A DNA stretch of 29,031 nucleotides from JBMYRH01 sp049602155 (lineage in GTDB: Bacteria; Myxococcota_A; UBA9042; PHBI01; JBMYRH01), in NCBI GenBank assembly GCA_049602155.1, contig JBMYRH010000045.1, forward strand, positions 1 through 29,031, in the 5' to 3' direction. The translations under genes were made by a program, and so were the position numbers. The notes under the pieces are model-generated. The model ran no database searches and had not been told where the DNA came from. It saw nothing but the letters and a program-made list of their open reading frames with translations. How positions within the stretch are numbered: position 1 is the first letter of the stretch; each line of letters begins with the position of its first letter. Shown in pieces: positions 18,144 to 25,099 of this stretch.

Positions 18144-21100
18144 CTAAAAGGCGCAGGTGCCGTCTTTGCCATCGCGCACGAGCAAGACCTGGGTGTAGCA
18201 AAACGGAGCCTGCACGTAGCAGCCTGCTGTCGTGCACGTGTAGCCCGTCACGCCCCCATCGTAGAGGAAGCTCGCCGGCGCGCCGTACCACCAGCAGGTG
18301 CCGATGCCGCAGGCGGCGCAAGAGCCAAAAGACAGCACCGTGACCAGGAACTCAACCTCTTCAGAGGTCGCGATCCTGAAGCCCGCGGGGATGACGCCGC
18401 CGGTGTCCTCACACAAGGTCTGGCACGAGCTCTGCTGCCAGCTCTGAGGGGCCTGTTCAAGGGTTCGAACGTCTTGGCCAAGGACCACGCACCCGGTGAG
18501 CTCGCTCTCACAGCTGGTCGAGCAGCCGTCGCCATTGGTGTCGTTGCCGTCATCACACTCCTCGCCCCACTCAGATTGCGAGATGCCGTCGCCACAGTAG
18601 GCGCCCGAGAGGTTGAGGATCTCATTACACCCCGCCCGGCAGTGCGTGCAGTTGGGCGTCCCGTAAGGACAGCTCTGCTCTGTGACTTGGTTCCCATCAT
18701 CACAGACCTCGATGCCCTCTGTGACCCCGTCACCGCAGACCGCCGGGGTCCCAACGCACTGCCCTGCGCCGTCACATTGGTCGCCCACAGTCGAAGGGTC
18801 TCCGTCGTCGCAGAGGGCGCCAAAGCCCTGGTTGATGACGCTACACCCCTGCCCGTTGGGCGTGCTGGAGGCCTCGCACTGGGTAGGCGCACAAGTGTAA
18901 GGCTGGCCCTCACAGGACCCAAAGCCGTTGCAGACATCGAGGTTCGTGCTCAGGTCACCGTCATCACACGCGACTGACGCAGGCGCATTTTCGACCACGC
19001 AACCCGACCCATCCGGCGTCGAGCTCAGCTCACACTGGGTGGGGGTGCATTCGTACGGGGTGCCCGCGCACCCGCCCTGACCGTCACACTGGTCAGCCTG
19101 CGTACCGATCAGCCCGTCATCACAGACCGCCCCAGAGGGCTCGTAGGTCACCGCGCAGCCCTCGCCGTCGGGGGTGCTGGTCAGCTCGCAGATCCCAGGT
19201 GAGCAGCCAAAAGGCGTCCCCACACACTGGCCTTGCGCGTTACACGCGTCGTCTTTGGTCCCAGGGTTTTCATCGTCACAGGTCGTGCCGGTGACCGCCA
19301 GCGACGGCACGCACCCTTGACCGTCCGGGGTCGAGGCGATCTCGCAGGTCCCTGGGATACACTCATACGGGGTGCCCGCGCACCCGCCTTGACCATCGCA
19401 CTGGTCACCGAGCGTTGCACTTTCACCGTCATCACAGGCTGCCCCTGCAAGGGCATACGTGACGTCGCAATCCACGCCATTAGGGCTCGCGCTGACCTCA
19501 CACAGCCCCGGAGCACACGTGTAGGGCATGCCTGCGCAGCCGCCTTGTCCGTCACAGACGTCATCTTGTGTCGCCTCCAGGCCGTCATCACACGCGGTCC
19601 CTTGGGCCCAATAGTCCACATCGCATCCCAGGCCATTGGGCGTCGCGGTCGCCTCACACTGTGAGAGCTCGCAGGTGTAACTGTTTCCGGCACAACCGCC
19701 TTGACCGTCGCAGGCGTCGCCCTTGGTCGTCAGGTCCCCATCGTCGCACGCGATCCCCTCAAGCTTGTACGCGACGACACAGCCCTCACCGTCGGCCTCA
19801 CTGGAGAGCTCACATTGGCTGGGGGTGCAGACGTAGGGCGTGCCCGCGCAGCTCCCCTGGCCATCACATTGATCAGCGCTAGTCGCCATGTCCCCGTCAT
19901 CGCAAGGGTGCCCAAGCGCCCAGTAGTCGACGTCACACCCCTCACCGTTGGCCGTGCTGGTCGCCTCACACTGTGTCGCCGTGCATGCATAGGGGGCACC
20001 CGCACAGCCTCCTGAGCCATCACACTGGTCGGCCTTCGTGTCGATATCGCCGTCGTCGCAGGCCGTTCCCTCAGCCATGTAGGTCACGTCGCAGCCTTGC
20101 CCATTCGGCGTCGAGACCGCTTCGCACTGAGTGGGCTCGCAGACGTAGGGATTCCCAGCGCAGGCCCCCTGGCCGTCACAGGCGTCGCCCTTGGTCGTGG
20201 GATCTCCATCGTCGCACGCGATGCCCTCAAGCTTGTACGCGACGACGCAGCCCTCTCCGTCCACCTCACTGGAGGTCTCACATTGGGTGGGGGTGCAGGT
20301 GTAGGGGGTCCCTGAGCAGCCCCCTTGGCCATCGCACTGGTCGCCGCTGGTCGTCACCTCACCGTCATCACACGGGTGCCCAAGCGCCCAGTAGTCGACA
20401 TCACACCCCTCACCGTTGGCGGTGCTGGTCGCCTCACACTGTGTCGCCGTGCACGCATAGGGCGCCCCCTCACATCCACCTTCACCGTCACACTGATCGC
20501 CCTTGGTTTCAGGATCTCCGTCGTCACAGAGGGCACCTGCGGCCTGGTAAGTCACATCACAGCTTTCGCCGTTCGGGACCGACTCAAGCTCGCACACGCC
20601 CACGGGGCACTCGATAGGGTCGCCGCCACACTCACCCAGCGCGTTGCAAAGATCACCGCTGGTCGCCGGATCACCGTCATCACAAGGCGCCTGAGCGACG
20701 ATCACGTTCTGACACCCGCCGCTTCCCTCGCAGAGGTCGTCTGTGCACGGGTTGCCGTCGTCGCAGAGCTCCCCCTCATCTGTCTCACCGCTGCAGTCAT
20801 CGTCCACGCCGTTACACACCTCGGCCGCGGCCGCCTGCGCGTCACAGGCGCTCAGCCCCTCCTCGGTGCAGGTCCTCAGCGCGCTGCATGTCCCATACTC
20901 ATTGGTGACCTCACACTGGGTCTGAAGGCCCAAGGCCGTGGCCTGCTCAGAGCAGCTGCAGACGCCACTTTCGTGCACGCACTGCTTGCTCCCACCACCA
21001 CGGGTCGAGACCGCGTCCTGACAGACAAAGGCCTCTGGGCAGTCCTCATCGACGTCGCAGCTCGCACCACAAAACGAGCCCTCTGCGCCATAGTCCACGC

Positions 21101-21677
21101 ACGCAGATACGCTCGTCAGTGACTCGCAGTCATCAGACACCATGCACGGCTGACAGAGGCGCTCAAAGAGGGACACGCAGAGGTAGATCGGGTCCCCTCC
21201 GCCCAAGATGACCTGCTCACAAGACCAGCCGGCGGGGCACTCACTCTCACAGGTCTTTGTGCAGACGGTGTCCCCCATATGCTCGGCGCAGAGCCCGGAG
21301 TAACAATCGAGGTCTTCCTCACAGGGGTCTCCGAAGTCCCCCAACCCGGCGGGGCCCGATGCGTCTGTCACGACGTCCTCGAGCTCATCCATGCCGTCAT
21401 CAATGTCCTCGAGCTCCGGCTTCGTGTTTCGGTCATCCCAGTTGTCGCCTGCGTCCGCCTCGACGTTGTCGCCAGTCGAGGTCTCCCAGTCCGGGCTCGT
21501 AAAGCCGGGCTCGGTCACCGGGCTGCAGAGGCCCTGGTCACACTCCAGACCATCATTGCATGGGTTCGTCGGCGAGCACACAGCGCCCACTTGTCCCTCT
21601 GGGATGAGGGAGCCGCTGCACCCGGAGAAGCAGAAGAGTAACAGGGCTAAGAAGCCACCAAAGACCGCGCATTTCAT
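18144..21677 (-). CDS. Lipoprotein D: cysteine-rich repeat lipoprotein with MopE and DUF4215 motifs
   Basis: The product has 1177 residues from the ATG at 21677. A TTG directly before it lies closer to the GGGAG than usual, so the ATG is preferred. The signal ends in the lipobox FSGC (Cys20). After an Asp/Glu-rich linker comes a Cys-rich module (roughly residues 105-300) ending in a MopE-like motif (CNGVDDDCSGETDEG), homologous to the same region of lipoprotein A. Thirteen units of about 52 residues follow (CDDGDPTTKGDACDGQGACAGNPY style), then two DUF4215/myxococcal Cys-rich motifs (CGDGVTEGIEVCDDGN and CGDGISQSEWGEECDDGN). A C-terminal domain of about 110 residues has ten cysteines and ends DGKDGTCAF. 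The protein is probably a rigid disulfide-bonded surface stalk presenting the C-terminal domain, which I do not recognise. The gene starts 146 bp downstream of the thiol dioxygenase gene on the same strand. Confidence 0.9.
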   Translation of the reverse strand: MKCAVFGGFLALLLFCFSGCSGSLIPEGQVGAVCSPTNPCNDGLECDQGLCSPVTEPGFTSPDWETSTGDNVEADAGDNWDDRNTKPELEDIDDGMDELEDVVTDASGPAGLGDFGDPCEEDLDCYSGLCAEHMGDTVCTKTCESECPAGWSCEQVILGGGDPIYLCVSLFERLCQPCMVSDDCESLTSVSACVDYGAEGSFCGASCDVDEDCPEAFVCQDAVSTRGGGSKQCVHESGVCSCSEQATALGLQTQCEVTNEYGTCSALRTCTEEGLSACDAQAAAAEVCNGVDDDCSGETDEGELCDDGNPCTDDLCEGSGGCQNVIVAQAPCDDGDPATSGDLCNALGECGGDPIECPVGVCELESVPNGESCDVTYQAAGALCDDGDPETKGDQCDGEGGCEGAPYACTATQCEATSTANGEGCDVDYWALGHPCDDGEVTTSGDQCDGQGGCSGTPYTCTPTQCETSSEVDGEGCVVAYKLEGIACDDGDPTTKGDACDGQGACAGNPYVCEPTQCEAVSTPNGQGCDVTYMAEGTACDDGDIDTKADQCDGSGGCAGAPYACTATQCEATSTANGEGCDVDYWALGHPCDDGDMATSADQCDGQGSCAGTPYVCTPSQCELSSEADGEGCVVAYKLEGIACDDGDLTTKGDACDGQGGCAGNSYTCELSQCEATATPNGLGCDVDYWAQGTACDDGLEATQDDVCDGQGGCAGMPYTCAPGLCEVSASPNGVDCDVTYALAGAACDDGESATLGDQCDGQGGCAGTPYECIPGTCEIASTPDGQGCVPSLAVTGTTCDDENPGTKDDACNAQGQCVGTPFGCSPGICELTSTPDGEGCAVTYEPSGAVCDDGLIGTQADQCDGQGGCAGTPYECTPTQCELSSTPDGSGCVVENAPASVACDDGDLSTNLDVCNGFGSCEGQPYTCAPTQCEASSTPNGQGCSVINQGFGALCDDGDPSTVGDQCDGAGQCVGTPAVCGDGVTEGIEVCDDGNQVTEQSCPYGTPNCTHCRAGCNEILNLSGAYCGDGISQSEWGEECDDGNDTNGDGCSTSCESELTGCVVLGQDVRTLEQAPQSWQQSSCQTLCEDTGGVIPAGFRIATSEEVEFLVTVLSFGSCAACGIGTCWWYGAPASFLYDGGVTGYTCTTAGCYVQAPFCYTQVLLVRDGKDGTCAF
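18740..20690 (-). repeat. Thirteen tandem 156-bp Cys-rich coding repeats in gene D
   Basis: Each unit is about 52 residues: CDDG-x3-T-x2-D-x-C-x-G-x-G-x-C-x-G-x-PY-x-C, then a QCE...GC half. There is a higher-order repeat as well. The block around 20381 recurs around 19913, exactly 468 bp away, which is three units. The two copies share runs such as CDVDYWALGHPCDDG and VAYKLEGIACDDGD, so units 2-4 and 5-7 arose by a later triple-unit duplication. Confidence 0.88.
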
Positions 21678-21823
21678 CAACCACTCCCGCTATGCCCGTT
21701 CAGCGCGTCACGCGCCCGCAGTAGCGAGTGTACCGACCCTTGGGTTCCTTGACCACGGACTAACGCTCCCGGAGTGTTATCCGCACACCGTTGTCGCTCC
21801 TGGTTCACGAAGGCGCAGGACGC
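21678..21823. other. Spacer between thiol dioxygenase and lipoprotein D genes
   Basis: This 146-bp gap separates two minus-strand genes. It contains an imperfect inverted repeat (TAACGCTCC...GGAGTGTTA, 21761-21779) about 40 bases beyond the dioxygenase stop, which could be a weak terminator or an operator. Co-transcription of the two genes cannot be excluded. Confidence 0.35.
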
Positions 21824-22756
21824 TCAGTTTGTCTCCCACGCCTCGAAGATGTCCTCTCCCTCGTAGGGGCTCGGGTCGCGCTCATACCAGCGGTATCGCA
21901 ACAACTTCTCGTCGTCATAGGGTGGCGTAAAGACGTCGAGCAGCTGAGTAAACTCAAGGGCGACCACCGTGTGGATATTGCCCCTTTCAGCGGTCAACGT
22001 GCAGTGGTCGCCGGCGACGAGTGTCAGGTTCTCGACCCGCTCCAGGAGCAGGTTACCGTCCGAGCTGGGCTCATCGAGGAGGTCAAAGCCCTCCACCTTC
22101 ATCTTACCACTGAGGCACAAGATGACGCCGGTCATGTCTGGGTGATTATGCAGCGGGATCTCGTCCCCCGCGTCGAACTCCAGGCTCGCGACCTCGAAGT
22201 GACCGCCTTCGTGCACGGTGTTGAGCTCGGGGAAGGTCCCGAGGACCGCCACGTAGCCGTCGTAGAGGCTCTGAAAGTATGCGTCGTCCAAGTCGAGGAG
22301 CTTCATGAGGGCCGCCACCTCCTCCACGTAGTCTGCTTGCTCCCACGTATCGGAGAACTGATCGTTGGCCAGCGCGCTCAGCGCGGTGATGAAGCTCGCC
22401 CAGTCCATGGCCTCTTGCGGCGCATCATCCGCCGCGCTCGGGCCGACGTCATCAGGTCGTGAGAACACATCCTCCACAGGCTGCGCTTCGGCCGCGGCGT
22501 CCTCGAGACGCCCACGCTCTCCTGATACCGCGTCATCGGGCCTACGGGCGCCCATCGCGTCCTCACCCCGACCACTGCCAGCGCTCGCGTCCATCGCACG
22601 CGGTGCGCCTCCTGAGCGCTCATCGTCAGGCCCACCCGCGCCCGGCGAGGGCGCGCTCAGGGGCTCATCGCCACACCCAGAGAGGAAGGGCCCGGAGGCC
22701 ACCAAGGCGGCGAGGCCTTTGACGGTCAAGAGGATGCTGTGGCGCCGCGTCAACAT
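21824..22756 (-). CDS. Tat-type lipoprotein of the PCO/ADO thiol dioxygenase (cupin) family
   Basis: The product has 310 residues; the start at 22756 has GGAGG six bases upstream. The N-terminus shows a twin-arginine-like motif (TRRHSILL) and a lipobox LSGC (Cys28), so it is probably a folded, exported lipoprotein. A long Asp/Gly/Ala linker (about 30-115) leads to the cupin. The catalytic part has FDAGDEIPLHNHPDMTGV with His203 and His205, then LVAGDHCTLTAERGNIHTV with His262, giving the three-His iron site of thiol dioxygenases. LDVFTPPYDD follows near the end and is typical of the plant cysteine oxidase/2-aminoethanethiol dioxygenase family (PF07847). Known members oxidise N-terminal cysteine or cysteamine with O2 to the sulfinate. 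Here the substrate is unknown. The gene sits directly upstream of lipoprotein D on the same strand, which suggests but does not prove a link with cysteine-rich surface proteins. Confidence 0.88.
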   Translation of the reverse strand: MLTRRHSILLTVKGLAALVASGPFLSGCGDEPLSAPSPGAGGPDDERSGGAPRAMDASAGSGRGEDAMGARRPDDAVSGERGRLEDAAAEAQPVEDVFSRPDDVGPSAADDAPQEAMDWASFITALSALANDQFSDTWEQADYVEEVAALMKLLDLDDAYFQSLYDGYVAVLGTFPELNTVHEGGHFEVASLEFDAGDEIPLHNHPDMTGVILCLSGKMKVEGFDLLDEPSSDGNLLLERVENLTLVAGDHCTLTAERGNIHTVVALEFTQLLDVFTPPYDDEKLLRYRWYERDPSPYEGEDIFEAWETN

Positions 22757-22915
22757 GGTCGACCTCCGTGGGACGGCAGAGTCTACCCTAGCTTAGACCA
22801 AACCCAGGTACGGAATCCCACGAGAGGCTGTTCGGCTGGACCACAGCCTGCCGTGAAGGCCCTCTGGCGCCGACGGGTCCACGCCACCGGTCACGCTCCG
22901 TGTTAATCTCCGCCC
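22757..22915. promoter_or_regulatory. Divergent promoter region, dioxygenase (minus) and secreted protein (plus)
   Basis: The 159 bp between two divergent starts must contain at least the 5' signals of both genes. GGAGG at 22763-22767 is the ribosome binding site of the minus-strand dioxygenase. An inverted repeat GTCTA/TAGAC (22781-22798) lies about 25 bases upstream of that start and could be an operator. No confident -35/-10 pair was recognised. Confidence 0.4.
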
Positions 22916-23626
22916 ATGATGCACATTCCAAAACATCTGATGCTCGCCCTCGCGCTCCTTTTGTGTGCGCCACCTGTCGACGCCTTTCAGTGTGCACGAC
23001 GACCCGCCCTTCAGGTCGTGGGGCTCACCTCCTTCGTCTCCACCAAGGTCCACATCTACCTGCAGGAGGATCTCTCTGAGGCTGAGTGGAAGCACGTGCG
23101 ACTCATCGACTCCAAGAGCAAACGCGCCATCCGATTCGAGCGCCTAGAAGCACCACTGCGCATCACCCCGACCAAAGCGCTCACCCCGGGACACCGCTAT
23201 GGGCTCTGGTTCAAAGACCGCCGCATGAAGAGCTTTCGAACCCTCGACAAAGAGGTCACACCGGTCACGCCCGCCCTCTCCGTCGTGTTCTCTGAGGCCC
23301 GAACACCTGATCCAAACGAACCGGATAAGACCCGAGGCTATGAGGGACGCTCTGCCTCTATTGTCTCGAACGCTAAACGCAAGACTGCTCCCGCGGTGCT
23401 CGTCGTCTCTGCGCGCCTCTGGCCCACCGGGGGAGACGACGACGACCCGACCGTCCTGGAGCATGTCATCCCCTACCGCACGAAGGCCGAATTCGCGTCC
23501 ACCCAGCCATGCCAAGCGACGTCGACCCCAGCCCCCAACCAGGGCAGGTACACCGTGACGGTGACCCCGTGGTGGTCCGATGGCCACCAGGGCGAGGCGG
23601 TCACGCTGACCGGAAAGATTCGCTAG
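22916..23626 (+). CDS. Secreted protein of unknown function
   Basis: The product has 236 residues with a Sec signal peptide (hydrophobic core LMLALALLLCAPP, cleavage after VDA near residue 23). The mature part starts FQCARRP and alternates beta-like stretches with charged turns, consistent with a small beta-sandwich in the periplasm or on the surface. It has a second Cys near residue 200 (QPCQAT), so one disulfide is possible. Two adjacent ATG codons (22916, 22919) are candidate starts, and no strong ribosome binding site was seen. The gene is divergent from the thiol dioxygenase and convergent with the YiiX-like gene. Its TAG stop shares the CTAG tetranucleotide with the stop on the other strand. 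I do not recognise the family. Confidence 0.8.
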   Translation: MMHIPKHLMLALALLLCAPPVDAFQCARRPALQVVGLTSFVSTKVHIYLQEDLSEAEWKHVRLIDSKSKRAIRFERLEAPLRITPTKALTPGHRYGLWFKDRRMKSFRTLDKEVTPVTPALSVVFSEARTPDPNEPDKTRGYEGRSASIVSNAKRKTAPAVLVVSARLWPTGGDDDDPTVLEHVIPYRTKAEFASTQPCQATSTPAPNQGRYTVTVTPWWSDGHQGEAVTLTGKIR

Positions 23627-24240
23627 TCGCCCTCGGGCGCTGACACAGTCATCAGCCGCGGATCTTCGAACATCGCCACCGGGGTAATGATGAGCTCACT
23701 CTTATCCAGTGGCCTCTTGAGCTGCCGCTTGAAGCGCTTAGTGATGAGGCGCTTGACGATCTTCGAGGTCAAGTCGAGGTCACCGACCTGCTGAACCTGA
23801 CCGATACTGACGCCCGCACCGACGAGGTAGATGTCATAGACGAGCTCCGAGCAATAGAGGCGCGCTTTGCTCCATTGGAAGTAGAGGTCATAGGGCCTCC
23901 CCTGATACGACCGAGCGACCTTCCGCATGCGCGCCAGGACCTGCGGGGTGAGGACCTGGTCACGGTCCTTCAGGCGCTTGACCCAGAGCTTCCCGCCTAC
24001 CCCGCGGCGCTTGAACTGAGCGAGAGACACCATCCCCACAGGTCCAGCGGCCTCGTACACATGCGGCTCACCATCGACAAGGGTCACGATGCCGACGTGG
24101 CCGATCGGGCTCCCGGTCGCCGCTGAGACCGCGGCCGCCTGTGGCGTATCCGAGACGTGAAAGACGATGTCGCCCTCCATGACCGGAGGATGCGCTGTGA
24201 CCACAAGTAAAGAGAGCGCAGAGACGAACGACGCGAGCAT
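23623..24240 (-). CDS. YiiX-like permuted papain-fold (NlpC/P60 superfamily) amidohydrolase, exported
   Basis: The product has 205 residues from the ATG at 24240, which has GGAGGAG just upstream and opens a signal peptide (MLASFVSALSLLVV, cleavage near TAHPP). An ATG 10 codons earlier is open but lacks this context. The core reads GDIVFHVSD, then GSPIGHVGIV with His48, then QGRPYDLYFQW and RLYCSELVYDIY with Cys130. The His-before-Cys order is that of the circularly permuted YiiX/DUF830 family. Known or predicted activities are amide or thioester hydrolysis of peptides or lipids in the envelope; which one applies here cannot be read from the sequence. The gene is convergent with the upstream secreted-protein gene (4-bp stop overlap) and divergent from the beta-barrel gene. 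Confidence 0.88.
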   Translation of the reverse strand: MLASFVSALSLLVVTAHPPVMEGDIVFHVSDTPQAAAVSAATGSPIGHVGIVTLVDGEPHVYEAAGPVGMVSLAQFKRRGVGGKLWVKRLKDRDQVLTPQVLARMRKVARSYQGRPYDLYFQWSKARLYCSELVYDIYLVGAGVSIGQVQQVGDLDLTSKIVKRLITKRFKRQLKRPLDKSELIITPVAMFEDPRLMTVSAPEGD

Positions 24241-24358
24241 GGTCTCCTCCAGATAAAGAGCACTAGGCACGACAATAACCCAGCTCCCCCTATTCCGTGA
24301 GGGGGCGCGCTCAAGACGCTCTCTTCCGCCTCCAACATGCTATGCTAGAATCCCCTGC
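24241..24358. promoter_or_regulatory. Divergent promoter region, YiiX-like gene (minus) and beta-barrel gene (plus)
   Basis: This 118-bp region is less GC-rich than its surroundings. It contains a perfect hairpin, CCCCCT (24286-24291) with AGGGGG (24300-24305), near its centre. TATGCT (24341-24346), overlapping TAGAAT (24346-24351), is a possible -10 element for the plus-strand gene, only about 8-13 bases from its ATG. That would imply a leaderless or very short leader. No matching -35 was seen. Confidence 0.35.
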
Positions 24359-25099
24359 ATGAAGCACTGCGCGACAATTCTGACCCTCGCGGCCCTCACG
24401 TTCTCCGCCGCGATGCCTGCGTTCGCCTCGGAGGAATCAGAGCCCGAGAGCGCCGAGGCGCTGACCTACGCGGCCGAGGTGCTCACCGACTTCCCGATAC
24501 ACATGGGCGCGGGGGCCCGGGTTGAGTTCCCCTTGGGCCTTCGGGTCCACACCAGCCTAGGGGTCATGCCTGGCCCCTACCTTGAGACGATCAACGCGCT
24601 CTGCACCGAGATGGGCTGGTACGATCAGCTCACCGCGGACCTGATCAGCGCGGCCCTCGAGAACTCGCTCGTGTGGCGACTGCGGGCGAGCTGGCGACCC
24701 TTGAGCGACTACGGGTTTTACGTCGGCGCGGGGTACAGCCTCGCGACCCTTGGCGGGGGTCTAAGCGGAGCCGAGGTCATCGCTGCCGCCTCGGGCGTCA
24801 CACTCCCCGACCAAGTCGAGGGCAAGCTGAACTTCGAGACCGCCGCAGCGGTCCATATGCTCGACGCCGAGGTGGGCTGGGAGCTCCTGTTTTTCGACCA
24901 CCTCCTGCTGCGCCTCGCCCTCGGTGGGACCTTCACCGTCGATGCAGCGACGACCTTGGAGGCCGGGTGGCAGGTCAGCAAACCGACGCAGGCCAAGGTC
25001 GACGAGCTGGCGCTGGCCGGCGAGCTCTACCTCGACGACATCATCACGCGCTATGTGCATGCCCTGACGCTGACCGTCGCCCTCGGCTGGCAGTTCTAG
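24359..25099 (+). CDS. Predicted small outer-membrane beta-barrel protein
   Basis: The product has 246 residues with a Sec signal peptide (cleavage after AFA, near residue 24). The mature protein alternates amphipathic beta-strand-like segments (LVWRLRASWRPL, YGFYVGAGYSLATL, LLLRLALGGTFTV) and ends LTVALGWQF. A C-terminal aromatic residue like this is typical of BAM-assembled outer-membrane barrels. The length suggests 8-10 strands. No functional family could be assigned. It is divergent from the YiiX-like gene and convergent with the VIT/VWA gene, sharing CTAG as the overlapping stop of both. Confidence 0.82.
   Translation: MKHCATILTLAALTFSAAMPAFASEESEPESAEALTYAAEVLTDFPIHMGAGARVEFPLGLRVHTSLGVMPGPYLETINALCTEMGWYDQLTADLISAALENSLVWRLRASWRPLSDYGFYVGAGYSLATLGGGLSGAEVIAAASGVTLPDQVEGKLNFETAAAVHMLDAEVGWELLFFDHLLLRLALGGTFTVDAATTLEAGWQVSKPTQAKVDELALAGELYLDDIITRYVHALTLTVALGWQF

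Noticed and set aside
18740..20690. CRISPR-like regular repeats
   Set aside because: The 156-bp period is in frame and encodes a conserved Cys-rich protein unit. There are no short palindromic repeats with unique spacers. The same applies to the 114-bp period at 9062-9973.
20325..21122. Plus-strand open frame of 265 codons opposite gene D
   Set aside because: Its repetitive Val/Thr/Arg pattern simply mirrors the repeat array on the minus strand.
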